A stretch of 64,000 nucleotides of DNA from NCBI RefSeq assembly GCF_003952665.1, contig NZ_CP017946.1, forward strand, positions 1,302,001 through 1,366,000. The letters run 5' to 3'. This document shows positions 18,463 to 29,800 of this stretch, one piece after another. This DNA is from Bosea sp. Tri-49 (GTDB taxonomy: Bacteria; Pseudomonadota; Alphaproteobacteria; Rhizobiales; Beijerinckiaceae). Under the pieces are notes generated by a model that was not told the origin of the DNA, ran no database searches, and saw only the letters and a program-made list of their open reading frames with translations. Numbering within the stretch: the stretch's first letter is position 1; every line of letters begins with the position of its first letter. The position numbers and the translations under genes are program-made.

Positions 18463-18537
18463 TGGCGCGGTCTACGGGAGTCGAACCCGTCTCCCCAGCG
18501 TGAAAGGCTGGTGTCCTAACCGATAGACGAAGACCGC
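18463..18537 (-). tRNA. tRNA-Glu (anticodon TTC)
   Basis: A 75-base cloverleaf read on the minus strand: a perfect seven-base acceptor stem (GCGGTCT / AGACCGC), an anticodon stem CCAGC / GCTGG around loop CTTTCAC giving anticodon TTC (bases 18502-18504), a T-arm with GTTCGACTC, and G73 plus an encoded CCA end. It lies between the GT-C-like gene and recJ. Confidence 0.96.
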
Positions 18538-18631
18538 AGGCCGGAGCGCGAAGCGCTCTTGCAAGGCGGGGCGAGCTATAGTGTCCCGGCGAAGCTTGGG
18601 CAAGCCCGCTGTCAGGGTTTTTCGCAACTGC

Positions 18632-20434
18632 TCAGGCAGGCCGGGCGAGATCGACCACGCGCAGCTCCGCCCGCTCGCTGCCGCCCCAGCGATTCAGCGT
18701 CAATGTGCCGGCGAGATGCACGCTTTCGCCACGGGCCGCCAGCAACGCCTGGCCGAGGGGCTCTCGCGCCGCGCGGAAAGCGATGCCGCCGATGGTGGCG
18801 CCGTCGCCCGAGCGCAGCTTGATGCGCAGATGCCCGCCCGCGCCGACTTCGATGACTTCGGTCAGGCGATGCGCCGGCAGCACGAAGACCGGTTCGGGGC
18901 AGCCGGCGCCGAACGGCCCGGCCTGATCGATCTCGGCGAGGAGGCGGGGATTGGCCCCGCCGGCGCTGATCGCCGCGTCGATCAGCAGCGCCTCGGCCTC
19001 GCGCGAGCTGGCGACGCCGCTGGCCAGCCGCTCGCTGACGAAATTCGCAAAGGCGCCCTCCTGCCCCGGCGCCAATGTCACACCGGCCGCCATGGCATGG
19101 CCGCCGCCCTTGACCGCAAGGCCCGCCTCGACCGCCTGCCGCACCGCCGAGCCGAGATCGACGCCGGCGATCGAGCGGCCCGAGCCGGTCGCGCCGCCAT
19201 CGCCATTGCGCGCCAACGCAAAGGCCGGGCGGCGGAAGCGCTCCTTCAAGCGCCCGGCGATCAATCCGACGATGCCCGGATGCCAATCGGCCGAACTAAC
19301 GAGCAGCACGGGGTGCGAGGCGGCATCCTCGAAGCGATGCTCGACTTCGGCGACTGCCTCCTCGACCGCAGCCCGCTCGATCTCCTGGCGTTCCTGGTTG
19401 AGTCGGTTGAGCTCGGCGGCGATGGTGCGCGCCTCGACCTCGTCGCGGGTCAGGAGCAGCCGGGCCCCGAGAGCCGCATCGCCGATGCGCCCGCCGGCAT
19501 TGATTCGTGGTCCGAGCAGGAAGCCGAGATGCCAAGGCTGTACGGGGCCGTCGAGCCCGGCGATATCGAGCAGCGCCGCTAAACCGAGCCGCTGGCGCGT
19601 TCGCATCATGGCGATGCCCTGACGTACGAAGGCGCGGTTGAGGCCGATGAGCGGCACGACATCGGCGACGGTTGCGAGTGCGACGAGGTCGAGCGCCGCG
19701 AGCAGGTCAGGCTCGTTTCCCTTTGCCCGCCAGGCACCGCGGCGGCGCAATTCGCGATTCGTCGCCACCAACGTGAGGAAGACGACGCCGGCGGCACAGA
19801 GATGGCCGAGGCCGGCAAGATCGTCCTGCCGGTTCGGATTGACCAGTGCCTCGACGCTCGGGAGCAATTCCGGCGCCTGGTGATGGTCGAGCACCACGAT
19901 GTCGAGCCCCAGCCGCACCGCCTGCTGCAGCGGCTCATGGCTGGTCGTGCCGCAGTCGACGGTGACGAGCAGGGTCGCCCCCTCGCCGGCGAGCATGGCG
20001 ATCGCCTCGGCATTGGGGCCATAGCCCTCGATCAGGCGGTCGGGGATATGGATGCGCGGCTTCGCGCCCGCCTCGGCGAGGAAGCCGGCGAGCAGCGCCG
20101 CCGAGCAGGCGCCGTCGACATCGTAATCGCCGAAGATCGCGACCTTCTCGCCTGATATCGCCGCTTGTGCCAACCGCGCAGCGGCGCGGTCCATGTCACG
20201 TAATACGGAAGGGTCCGGTAGGAGGTCGCGCAGCTTTGGCTCGAGATAAAGCTGCGCCTCATTGGCGGCGACGCCGCGACCGGCCATGATGCGCGCCAGC
20301 GTGTCGGGTATGCCCTCGACCTGCGCCAGCGCTTCGGCCTGCGCGAGGCCAGCGGTATCGAGCCGGTCGCGCCAGGGGCGTCCGAGCGCCGAATGCCCGA
20401 CGCCGAGGAACAGGCGATTCTGGCCGGAGATCAT
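18632..20434 (-). CDS. recJ: Single-stranded-DNA-specific 5'-3' exonuclease RecJ
   Basis: A 600-residue DHH-superfamily nuclease acting in RecF-pathway recombination and mismatch repair. The metal-binding motifs are in order: FGDYDVDG (101-108), VTVDCGTT (158-164), LDHH (182-185) and the C-terminal DHHA1 signature KGGGHAMAAG. The length is typical. The ATG at 20434 (MISGQNRLFLGVGHS) was chosen; a GTG at 20479 right after the upstream stop codon is possible. It follows the MFS gene on the same strand with 46 bases between. Confidence 0.95.
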   Translation of the reverse strand: MISGQNRLFLGVGHSALGRPWRDRLDTAGLAQAEALAQVEGIPDTLARIMAGRGVAANEAQLYLEPKLRDLLPDPSVLRDMDRAAARLAQAAISGEKVAIFGDYDVDGACSAALLAGFLAEAGAKPRIHIPDRLIEGYGPNAEAIAMLAGEGATLLVTVDCGTTSHEPLQQAVRLGLDIVVLDHHQAPELLPSVEALVNPNRQDDLAGLGHLCAAGVVFLTLVATNRELRRRGAWRAKGNEPDLLAALDLVALATVADVVPLIGLNRAFVRQGIAMMRTRQRLGLAALLDIAGLDGPVQPWHLGFLLGPRINAGGRIGDAALGARLLLTRDEVEARTIAAELNRLNQERQEIERAAVEEAVAEVEHRFEDAASHPVLLVSSADWHPGIVGLIAGRLKERFRRPAFALARNGDGGATGSGRSIAGVDLGSAVRQAVEAGLAVKGGGHAMAAGVTLAPGQEGAFANFVSERLASGVASSREAEALLIDAAISAGGANPRLLAEIDQAGPFGAGCPEPVFVLPAHRLTEVIEVGAGGHLRIKLRSGDGATIGGIAFRAAREPLGQALLAARGESVHLAGTLTLNRWGGSERAELRVVDLARPA

Positions 20435-20480
20435 GTGCCACCGCTGGCGCAGTCGCGCGGCTTCGTCAATCGGCGACACA

Positions 20481-21920
20481 TCACTCGAGCGGCTTCTGGT
20501 CCTCGATCGCCTGCGCGGTGACCTTGCGGGCACTCACCGGCGCGTGGCCAGAGACCTCGGCGCCAGCATCGGGCTTCAGCTGCATCATCCAGAATACCGA
20601 CGAGGCCGAAATCAGACCGACGAGGACGAAGGCTGGCCAGAAATCACCGGCGCCGAGCGTCTTGCCGCCATTGAAGAGGTTCGCGGCTTCGAGCGCGAAG
20701 GCTCCGATGGTGACGCCGAGACTGAGCGACAATTGCTGGGAGACGCTCGAGAGGCTGGTCGCGCTCGACATGTCGCGGTTCGAGACATCGGCATAGCTCA
20801 GCGCGTTGATGCCAGTGAACTGCAGGGAGCGAAAGCAGCCGCCGATGAGCAGGACGCCGAGCATCAGCCAGTGCGGCGTCGTCGGTGTGAACAGCCCGGA
20901 TGCCGCCAGGAAAGCCGAGCCGATCAGCGCATTGAAGGTCAGCACGCCTCGGAAACCGAACCGGGCGAGGATGGTCTTGGCCAGCGTCTTCATGATCAGC
21001 GCGCCGGCGGCCGACGCGAAGGTGATCAGGCCGGATTGGAGCGCATCGAGCCCGAAGCCGAGCTGCAGCATCAGCGGCAGGAGGAAGGGGATGGCGCCGA
21101 TGCCGACGCGGAAGACCGAGCCGCCGATGACGCCGATCCGGTAGGTGGGAATGCGCAGCAGCGCGAGGTTGAGCACCGGATAGGCCAGCCGGCGCGCGTG
21201 AAACCAGTAAAGGATGAGCGCCGCGATGCCGAAGGCGACGCAACCATAGGAAATCACGGCCGGCACGAGATGGCGACCACCGGTGGCGAGGCCGAGCATC
21301 AAGGCGGCGAAGCCGGTCGATGAGAGCAGGAAGCCGGTGATGTCGAGCGGTGCGACGTCTTCTTCCCGGATGTCTTCGAAGAACATCGTCGCCAGCGCGA
21401 TGCCGAGCAGGCCGATCGGCAGGTTGATGAAGAAAATCCAGCGCCAGTCGAAATAGGTGGTGATGAAGCCGCCGACCACCGGCCCGACCACCGGCCCGAC
21501 CAGCGCCGGTACCGTCAGATAGGCCAGCGCGCTGACGATCTGCGACTTCTCGACACTGCGCAGGATGACGAGCCGCCCGACCGGCACCATCATCGCTCCG
21601 CCCATGCCCTGAATGAAGCGCGCCCCGACGAAGGCCCCGAGCGAGTTCGAGAAGGCGCAGAGCACCGAGCCGAGCATGAAGATGCAGAGCGCGGTACGGA
21701 AGATGGTGCGGGCGCCGAACTTGTCGGCCATCCAGCCGGAAATCGGGATGAAGACGGCGAGGCTGACGAGATAGGAGGTCAGCGCCAGCTTCAGCGCGAT
21801 CGGATCCTCGCCGAGCGACTGGGCAATCACCGGCAGCGAGGTCGCGATCACCGTCGAATCGGTGTTCTCCATGAACAGCGCGCAAGCGACGATCAGAGGC
21901 AGAAGCTTGGCGCGCTGCAA
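20481..21920 (-). CDS. MFS drug-efflux transporter, DHA2 (14-TMS, EmrB/QacA) family
   Basis: A 479-residue inner-membrane proton antiporter. It has the N-terminal D1-type motif (FMENTDSTVIATSLPVIA), motif A (GWMADKFGARTIF), and the antiporter motif C (TVPALVGPVVGPVVGGF), with enough hydrophobic helices for 14 passes. The substrate is unknown. The start is a TTG at 21920; no ATG or GTG exists between it and the upstream in-frame TAA, and starting at the next ATG would cut the first helix. No ribosome binding site is obvious, so expression may be low. Confidence 0.86.
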   Translation of the reverse strand: MQRAKLLPLIVACALFMENTDSTVIATSLPVIAQSLGEDPIALKLALTSYLVSLAVFIPISGWMADKFGARTIFRTALCIFMLGSVLCAFSNSLGAFVGARFIQGMGGAMMVPVGRLVILRSVEKSQIVSALAYLTVPALVGPVVGPVVGGFITTYFDWRWIFFINLPIGLLGIALATMFFEDIREEDVAPLDITGFLLSSTGFAALMLGLATGGRHLVPAVISYGCVAFGIAALILYWFHARRLAYPVLNLALLRIPTYRIGVIGGSVFRVGIGAIPFLLPLMLQLGFGLDALQSGLITFASAAGALIMKTLAKTILARFGFRGVLTFNALIGSAFLAASGLFTPTTPHWLMLGVLLIGGCFRSLQFTGINALSYADVSNRDMSSATSLSSVSQQLSLSLGVTIGAFALEAANLFNGGKTLGAGDFWPAFVLVGLISASSVFWMMQLKPDAGAEVSGHAPVSARKVTAQAIEDQKPLE

Positions 21921-22213
21921 GGATTCGGACTTTCGGATTTGGCCGCCTGTTGCCCTTTACTGCGCGTGTACCCAGCTGGCGAGAGCGGATCCGAGCATGG
22001 TGATATGGGTTGCGCCCGGCGCATGGCGAGAGACCTGATCCGGCCAGGCGATGCAGCGACGCTCTCTTGCCGTAGGGACATCACAAGCAGGTGTGGCGCC
22101 CCTGTCATGCGTCGCTGGCAGATCATTCTGGCCAAACGATCCCCATCTATAAGTTGCAGGGGCGGTGATTCCGTACATGCCGACGCGGTTAGTCCGCAGG
22201 CAGGAGGTGTCCC
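21921..22213. other. Divergent intergenic region, MFS gene / small secreted protein
   Basis: A 293-base region without a supportable gene. A possible -10 element TATAAG lies at 22148-22153, before the secreted four-cysteine protein gene. The -35 region is weak (TTCTGG about 16 bases upstream). No repeat or RNA structure stands out. Confidence 0.3.
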
Positions 22214-22555
22214 ATGATCAGTATGGTGGATGTTTTCCAGAAATCGCGCCGTGTTCAAAGAGCACGGCTGGCTGGATTGATGCTTGCTCTCGGAGCCGGC
22301 TGGGCGGTGGCGGGCTTGATGTCGACGCCGGCCGCTGCGCTCGATACGAACTGGAAAGGGGTCTGCACGTTTCCGATGGCGCCGCAGGCGTATAACGAGA
22401 TGATGCGTGAGCGCGTCTGCCTCGATCAGAACTATTGTCAGCAGATGGCCAATGCACAGGGCAGTGCCTATACAGGCAATGGCTGCATCATGGTCGCGCC
22501 GTCATTCTCCGCGGAGCAGCGGCCCCAGGGGCGTTCGGCTTACACCAGGCGCTAG
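22214..22555 (+). CDS. Small secreted four-cysteine protein, tandem paralogue 1
   Basis: A 113-residue protein with a long N-terminal signal peptide (probable cleavage after PAAA at about 42). The mature part starts near TNWKGVC and has four cysteines at 51, 69, 75 and 91 (C-x17-C-x5-C-x15-C), with the segment CQQMANAQGS after the third. The same cysteine spacing and TNW-x3-C / CQQMANA segments occur in the next gene, so the two are paralogues. GGAGG at 22203-22207 precedes the ATG. Two disulfides in the periplasm are likely. I know no named family; function unknown. Confidence 0.8.
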   Translation: MISMVDVFQKSRRVQRARLAGLMLALGAGWAVAGLMSTPAAALDTNWKGVCTFPMAPQAYNEMMRERVCLDQNYCQQMANAQGSAYTGNGCIMVAPSFSAEQRPQGRSAYTRR

Positions 22556-22568
22556 CCGCGGCACGCGA

Positions 22569-22611
22569 ATCCAGGCAGAGCTTGCGAATACTTCAATCGC
22601 TCTGCCTGGAT
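22569..22611. repeat. 13-base perfect inverted repeat between the two paralogues
   Basis: ATCCAGGCAGAGC (22569-22581) and GCTCTGCCTGGAT (22599-22611) form a perfect 13-base stem with a 17-base loop, starting 13 bases after the stop of the first paralogue. There is no T-run, so it is either a transcript-stabilising or attenuating hairpin, a REP-type element, or a weak terminator. Confidence 0.6.
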
Positions 22612-22779
22612 CGCCCCGATGCGACGGCCCGGCCACGTTGGCAAGTCGCCGGATCGAAGACCGGCCGCGATTTCAAGTCGGCAAACATTTATGCGCCCAA
22701 GTCGACACGAAGAAGTGAACTTCGATCACTCATGCGCTGCAAGCATGTCAATTTCTGGAGCTGGTGACTATCTGCGCGG

Positions 22780-22801
22780 TTGAAGGGGCGATGTCCTTCA
22801 A
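22780..22801. promoter_or_regulatory. Short dyad before the second four-cysteine gene
   Basis: TTGAAGG (22780-22786) and CCTTCAA (22795-22801) form a perfect seven-base dyad with an eight-base spacer, ending 32 bases before the start codon. The position fits an operator or a 5'-UTR hairpin; no known consensus is matched. Confidence 0.3.
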
Positions 22802-22833
22802 TTAGCCGCGGCTGCCGCCGCCAGAGGTCTTCC

Positions 22834-23172
22834 ATGATCAATGAAACCAGAATAGCCCGGCACGCCTTGCGAGCACCGCTTGCCGCGGCAGCCTTCGCAA
22901 TCGCCACTGGCTTCGTCACGCTCGGTCTCGGTAACGGCCCTGCAGCAGCCCAGTCGACGAACTGGGAGGAAGGCTGCGCGATGCGCGTCGTCACGCCAGG
23001 TTCGGGTGATATTCTGCGGACGATGAACTGCGCTCGCCAGAAGGAATGCCAGCAGATGGCAAACGCCCGGGGCAGCATGATGATGGGTATGGGCTGCTTC
23101 GGCGTCGAGCCGCAGGGCCCGGCTCCGGTCGCGCAGCAGGCCGGCAAGACCCGGCCGGCGCGGCAGCAGTAA
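22834..23172 (+). CDS. Small secreted four-cysteine protein, tandem paralogue 2
   Basis: A 112-residue protein with a signal peptide (probable cleavage after GPAAA at about 39). Cysteines lie at 48, 66, 72 and 88, giving exactly the same C-x17-C-x5-C-x15-C spacing as its neighbour. TNWEEGC and CQQMANARGS match the paralogue's TNWKGVC and CQQMANAQGS, while the residues between have diverged, pointing to an old duplication. The C-terminal tail is Pro/Gln/Ala-rich. AGAGG precedes the ATG. A strong terminator follows at 23189. Function unknown. Confidence 0.8.
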   Translation: MINETRIARHALRAPLAAAAFAIATGFVTLGLGNGPAAAQSTNWEEGCAMRVVTPGSGDILRTMNCARQKECQQMANARGSMMMGMGCFGVEPQGPAPVAQQAGKTRPARQQ

Positions 23173-23188
23173 GGCACTCTCATCGCAG

Positions 23189-23233
23189 CCTTGGCGGCCG
23201 CGGCTCCGCGCCGCGACCGCCAAGGCAGTTTTT
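23189..23233 (+). terminator. Rho-independent terminator after the four-cysteine genes
   Basis: CCTTGGCGG (23189-23197) pairs with CCGCCAAGG (23217-23225); after one mismatch the stem continues with CGCGG/CCGCG. It is followed by CAG and five T residues (23229-23233). This is the clearest terminator in the window together with the one at 63314. Confidence 0.85.
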
Positions 23234-23269
23234 GTTGCGCTGCCCCTAGCGGGCGCGTCTCACGCGTGA

Positions 23270-24844
<1,575 letters not shown>

Positions 24845-24847
24845 CGC

Positions 24848-24875
24848 TGGATCGCCATAAGGCGATCCATCTTTT
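24848..24875 (+). terminator. Rho-independent terminator of guaB
   Basis: TGGATCGCC (24848-24856) and GGCGATCCA (24861-24869) form a perfect nine-base stem with an ATAA loop, three bases after the guaB stop, followed by TCTTTT. Confidence 0.8.
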
Positions 24876-24943
24876 CATCGCGCATCGGATCAGCCCGAAA
24901 ACCAGGACCACTTTTCGGTCCGATGCATCAGGACGAGGCCGAC

Positions 24944-25354
24944 ATGACGCTCAAGCTGGTCTATCCGGCGCTGGCCCAGATCCTCTGGAGCTTTGTTGTC
25001 CTCGTCATCATGTTCCTGCGCCGCCAGAAGGCCTTCGCCAATCGCGAGGTTCGGCTGGCGGACATTGCGGTCTCGACCGAACGCTATCCGGAGCCGGCGC
25101 GGCTCGCAGCGGCCAATTTCAGTAATCAGTTCGAAACTCCGCTCCTGTTCTTCGCGCTGATCCTGATCGCGATGCATGTCTGCGCGACTGGCTATGTTAT
25201 GGCGGCGCTAGCCTGGGCTTATGTCGCGACCCGGATTGTGCATACACTGATCCACACTGGCTCGAACAGGCTGCAACGACGCGCGATCGTCTTCGCAATT
25301 GGCGTCGCATGCTTGTTTTTCATGTGGCTCGGCATCGTGATTGCCGTCGTCTGA
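24944..25354 (+). CDS. MAPEG family membrane protein
   Basis: A 136-residue inner-membrane protein with four hydrophobic helices, related to the MAPEG group (microsomal glutathione transferase and eicosanoid enzymes). The helix-2 pattern R-x-ANFSNQFETPLLFF is characteristic. Bacterial members often have glutathione transferase or peroxidase activity, but the substrate here is unknown. The ATG at 24944 has GAGG at 24935-24938; a start 21 bases earlier is less likely. Confidence 0.82.
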   Translation: MTLKLVYPALAQILWSFVVLVIMFLRRQKAFANREVRLADIAVSTERYPEPARLAAANFSNQFETPLLFFALILIAMHVCATGYVMAALAWAYVATRIVHTLIHTGSNRLQRRAIVFAIGVACLFFMWLGIVIAVV

Positions 25355-25569
25355 GCGCCTTTTCTTTGCGCACGCAAGACGTGCACCGGCGAGTTCTCAC
25401 TGCCGATTCGTCTGCTCTGTCACATCCTCGCTACAGCGACCGATAAACCGTAATCGACACTTGCGTCCCAACTGCGCCCTCTTCATGCTAAATACTTGCG
25501 GTGAGGATGGTTTGGGGAGCGGCCGTCCGACAGGGTCGGCGTGGTGCTCCCCGTGGCGCAAGGCTTTCT

Positions 25570-26835
25570 ATGGCAGTGCTGACTTTCGGGCGTGTGGCTC
25601 TGTTCTCGGCCGCGGGCGTTCTCGCCGCGGGCGCGTTTCTTCATGTGACCGGGCGCCCTGTGCCATGGCCTCTCGACCAGATTCCTTACGGTAAGGTGAT
25701 CTCGGCGCCGGCGCAGCCGGCAGCAACTGCAACCGCCCCCGCAGCCGGCGGTAGTCGCTCCGGCCAGGCCAACCGGCCGCCGGTGACCATCGTCACCGCC
25801 AAGGTCGAGCGCCGCCCGATGCCGGTCCGGATCGATGCGATCGGCACGGTGCAGGCGATCTCCACTGTCAATATCCGCTCGCGCGTCGACAGCCAGATCA
25901 TGGCGGTCGAGTTCCGCGACGGCGCCATGGTGAACAAAGGCGATGTGCTATTCCGGCTGGACTCGCGCCAGCTCGAGGCGCAGCTGCGCCAGGCCGAGGC
26001 CAATGTCGCACGCGACAAGGCCTCTCTCATCGCGGCCGAGTCCGACCTGCGGCGGGCCGAGGAGCTTTCGCGGCGTGAGATCGCGACGGACCAGCGCCTC
26101 GACACCGCCCGCACTGCAGTAAGCACGCTGCGCGCCGCGATCCGGGGCGGCGAAGCTGCTGTTGATAGCCTGCGCGTCCAGCTCAGCTATTACACGATCA
26201 GCGCTCCGGTCTCGGGACGGGTCGGGGTCGCCGCGCTGAAGGAAGGCAACATCGCCAAAAGCGGTGACAGCTCGGCTATGCTGGCGACGATCAACCAGAT
26301 CGATCCGATCTATGTCAGCTTCGCCGTGGCGCAGCGCTATCTGCCGGAAATCCGCGAGGCGATGCAGGCGAAGACGGCCGCCGTCCTGGCGACCCAGCAA
26401 GGTGCCGGCAAGGGCGTCGAAGGCACGATCGCGGTGGTGGACAATGCCGTCGACGCAACGACAGGCACGATCCAGCTTCGGGCCAGCTTCGACAATCCCG
26501 AGGAGACGCTCTGGCCTGGTGCGCTCTGCCAGGTCCGGCTGACGCTGCGGACCGAGCCAGATGCCGTCACGGTTCCGCGCGAGGCGGTCCAGACTGGGCA
26601 GAACGGCTCCTATGTCTTCGTGATCGAGAATGGCGCCGCCCGGGCTCGGCCGATCGTGGTCTCCCGCAACATCGAGGAGCGCGTCGTCATCGCGTCGGGC
26701 CTCAACGGCGACGAGACCGTAGTGATCGACGGGCAACTGCTTCTGACCGATGGCGCGCGCACGATCGAGCGCGGCCGTGGCGGCCAGAGCCCGCCGGCGC
26801 CCAACCTGACCTCCCAGCGAGGGAGCGCCGGCTGA
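25570..26835 (+). CDS. RND efflux pump periplasmic adaptor (HlyD/AcrA family)
   Basis: A 421-residue membrane fusion protein that links an inner-membrane RND pump to an outer-membrane channel. An N-terminal hydrophobic anchor (about 5-25) is followed by the barrel-sandwich half-motif (VNIRSRVDSQIMAVEFRDGAMVNKGDVLFRLD), a coiled-coil hairpin (about 130-200) and the second half with SPVSG-like SAPVSGRVGVAALKEGN. A Pro/Ala linker lies before the domains. The ATG at 25570 is preferred to a GTG at 25501. Its stop overlaps the start of the pump gene by one base. Confidence 0.92.
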   Translation: MAVLTFGRVALFSAAGVLAAGAFLHVTGRPVPWPLDQIPYGKVISAPAQPAATATAPAAGGSRSGQANRPPVTIVTAKVERRPMPVRIDAIGTVQAISTVNIRSRVDSQIMAVEFRDGAMVNKGDVLFRLDSRQLEAQLRQAEANVARDKASLIAAESDLRRAEELSRREIATDQRLDTARTAVSTLRAAIRGGEAAVDSLRVQLSYYTISAPVSGRVGVAALKEGNIAKSGDSSAMLATINQIDPIYVSFAVAQRYLPEIREAMQAKTAAVLATQQGAGKGVEGTIAVVDNAVDATTGTIQLRASFDNPEETLWPGALCQVRLTLRTEPDAVTVPREAVQTGQNGSYVFVIENGAARARPIVVSRNIEERVVIASGLNGDETVVIDGQLLLTDGARTIERGRGGQSPPAPNLTSQRGSAG

Positions 26836-29800
26836 TGAACCTGCCCGAGGCCTGCATCCGTCGCCCGGTCATGACGACCCTCCTGATGGCGACGTTCCTG
26901 ATCTTCGGGTTGTTCGCCTTCAAGCAGTTGCCGGTCGCGGCCCTGCCCCGGGTCGATTTCCCGACCATCAACGTCAGCGCCCGCCTGCCCGGCGCCAGCC
27001 CGGAGACGATGGCCTCCTCGATCGCCGCGCCGCTCGAGCGCGAATTCGCCTCGATCTCCGGCATCACCTCGATGTCGTCTGTCTCGCAGCAGGGCTCGAC
27101 CTCGATCACGCTGCAATTCGACCTCAACCGCAATATCGACGGCGCGGCACTCGACGTGCAGGCCGCGCTCAGCGCTACGACCCGGCGTCTGCCGCCTGAG
27201 CTCCCGGCCCCACCCAGCTTCAGAAAGGTCAATCCGGCCGACCAGCCGGTGCTGTTCATGGTGCTGACCTCGGCGACCAAGCCGCTCTACGAGGTCCATG
27301 AGTTCGGCGAGAACATCCTGCAGCAGCAGATCTCGCAGTTGCCCGGTGTCGCCCAGGTCAACATCTTCGGCGCGCAGAAATATGCGGTCAGGGTGCGGGT
27401 CAACCCCGACGCAGTCTCCGCTCGCGGCCTTGCCCTCAGTGATGTCCGCAGCGCCATTGCCGCGGCGAACTCGAATTCCCCGGTCGGAACGCTGAACGGC
27501 ACCAACCAGCGCATGGTGCTGGGCGCCACCGGCCAGATGGAACGTGCCAACGAATACGGCAACCTGATCATCTCGCAGAAGAACGGCGTGCCGATCCGCC
27601 TCAGCGACGTGGCGCAGATTTTCGACTCAGTCGAGAACGACCAGACCGGCAGCTGGTACAACGGCCAGCGCTCGATCATGCTGGCGGTCTATCGCCAGTC
27701 GGACGCCAACACCGTCCAGGTCGTCGACAGCATCAAGAGCCGGCTCGACGCCTATCGCGCGCAATTGCCGGCGGCGATCGATCTCGTCGTGCTCAACGAC
27801 CGTTCAATCCCGATCCGCGAGGCGGTCGAGGACGTCGAGGTCTCGCTGATGATCGCGATCGCCCTCGTCGTCATGGTGATCTTCCTGTTCCTGAAGAGTT
27901 TCGCCGCGACGGTGATCCCGACGCTGGCGCTGCCGATTTCGCTGGTCGGCACCTTCGCGATCATGCACGCGCTGGGCTATTCGCTCGACACCATCTCGCT
28001 GCTGGCGCTGACGCTCGCGGTCGGCTTCGTCGTCGACGATGCGATCGTCATGCTGGAGAACATCATCCGGCACATCGAGATGGGCAAGAAGCCGTTCCAG
28101 GCGGCGCTCGACGGCTCGCGCGAGATCGGCTTCACTATCCTGTCGATCACCATCTCGCTGGTCGCCGTCTTCATCCCTGTCTTTTTCATGGGCGGCGTGG
28201 TCGGCAAGGTCTTCGCCGAATTCGCCGGCACGATCGCGGCGGCGATCATCGTCTCCGGCTTCGTCTCGCTGACGCTGACACCGATGCTGTGCGCCCGCTT
28301 CCTCAAGGCGCATGACCATCACAAGAAGCCGAACATCGTCGAACGCGTGTTCGAAGCCGGCTTCCAGGGCATGCTGAGCGCCTATCGCTGGACGCTCGAC
28401 GCGGTGCTGAAGGCGCGCTTCCTGATGCTGCTGCTGACGCTCGGCACGGTCTACGTCTCGGTCCAGCTCTATATCGACGTGCCCAAGGGCTTCTTCCCGA
28501 CGGAGGACACCGGCCTCTTGCGCGGCGCGACCGAAGGTCCGCCGGACACGTCCTTCGAGGCCATGGCGGCGCGCCAGATGCGCGTCGCCGAGATCGTCAA
28601 GGCCGATCCGGCGATCGACTACCTGACCTCGAACATCGGCGGTTTCAACGCCACCAATAACGGCTTCATGTTCATCGCCCTGAAGCCGAAGGACCAGCGC
28701 GACAAGGCCGATGTAGTGATCGCCCGCCTGCGCCGCGCCGTCTCCGAAGTGCCCGGCATCACCGCGGTCTTCCAGCAGGTCCAGAACATCAACCTGAACG
28801 CCGGCCGTTCCTCGCGGGCGCAGTATCTCTATTCGTTGCAGGGGCCGGATCTTGGCGCCCTCTTCAATTACGCGCCGCTGATGCAGCAGCGGTTGGCGCA
28901 ATTGCCGCAACTGCGTGACGCCAATATCGACCTGCAGCTGCGCAATCCCCAGCTCTCGATCGAGATCGACCGCGAGCGTGCCGCCAGCCTCGGCATCTCC
29001 AGCGACCAGATCCGCCAGGCGCTGGGCAACGCCTTCGGCTCGCGCCAGATTGCGACGATCTTCACGCCGGCGACCGACTACCAGGTCATCATGGAGGCCG
29101 AGCGCGCCTACCAGCAGGATCCGGCAGTGCTGTCGCGCCTGCTGCTCAAAGCCGCCAACGGCCAGAACGTGCCGCTGGAAACGGTCGCCACGATCAAGCC
29201 GAGCGTCGGGCCGCTCGCCGTCAACCGGATCTCGCAGCAGCCGGCGGTGACGATCTCGTTCAACACCGCGCCGGGCGTCTCACTCGGCGACGCCGTCAAC
29301 GCGATCCGCGCGGCCGAGCGCGAGATCAACCTTCCGGCTTCGATCGTCACCAGCTTCGCCGGCTCGGCCCAGCTCTTCCAGGATGCGTTGAAGGGCCAGG
29401 GCCTGCTGATCTTCGCCGCGATCCTGGTGATCTACATCATCCTCGGGATTCTCTACGAGAGCTTCATCCACCCGATCACGATCCTGTCCGGCCTGCCCTC
29501 GGCCGGTCTCGGTGCCCTGCTCGCCTTGCAGTACTTCCACATGGACCTGTCGGTGATCGCGATCATCGGCATCCTGATGCTGGTCGGCATCGTCAAGAAG
29601 AACGCGATCATGATGGTCGACTTCGCGATCGAGCGCCGCAAGATGGGCGACGACGCGCTGACGGCGATCCGCGACGCGGCGCTGGTGCGCTTCCGGCCGA
29701 TCATGATGACAAGCTTCGCCGCGATCTTCGGCGTGCTGCCGATCGCGCTCGGCGCGGGCGCCGGCGCCGAGCTGCGCCAGCCGCTCGGCATCGCCGTGGT

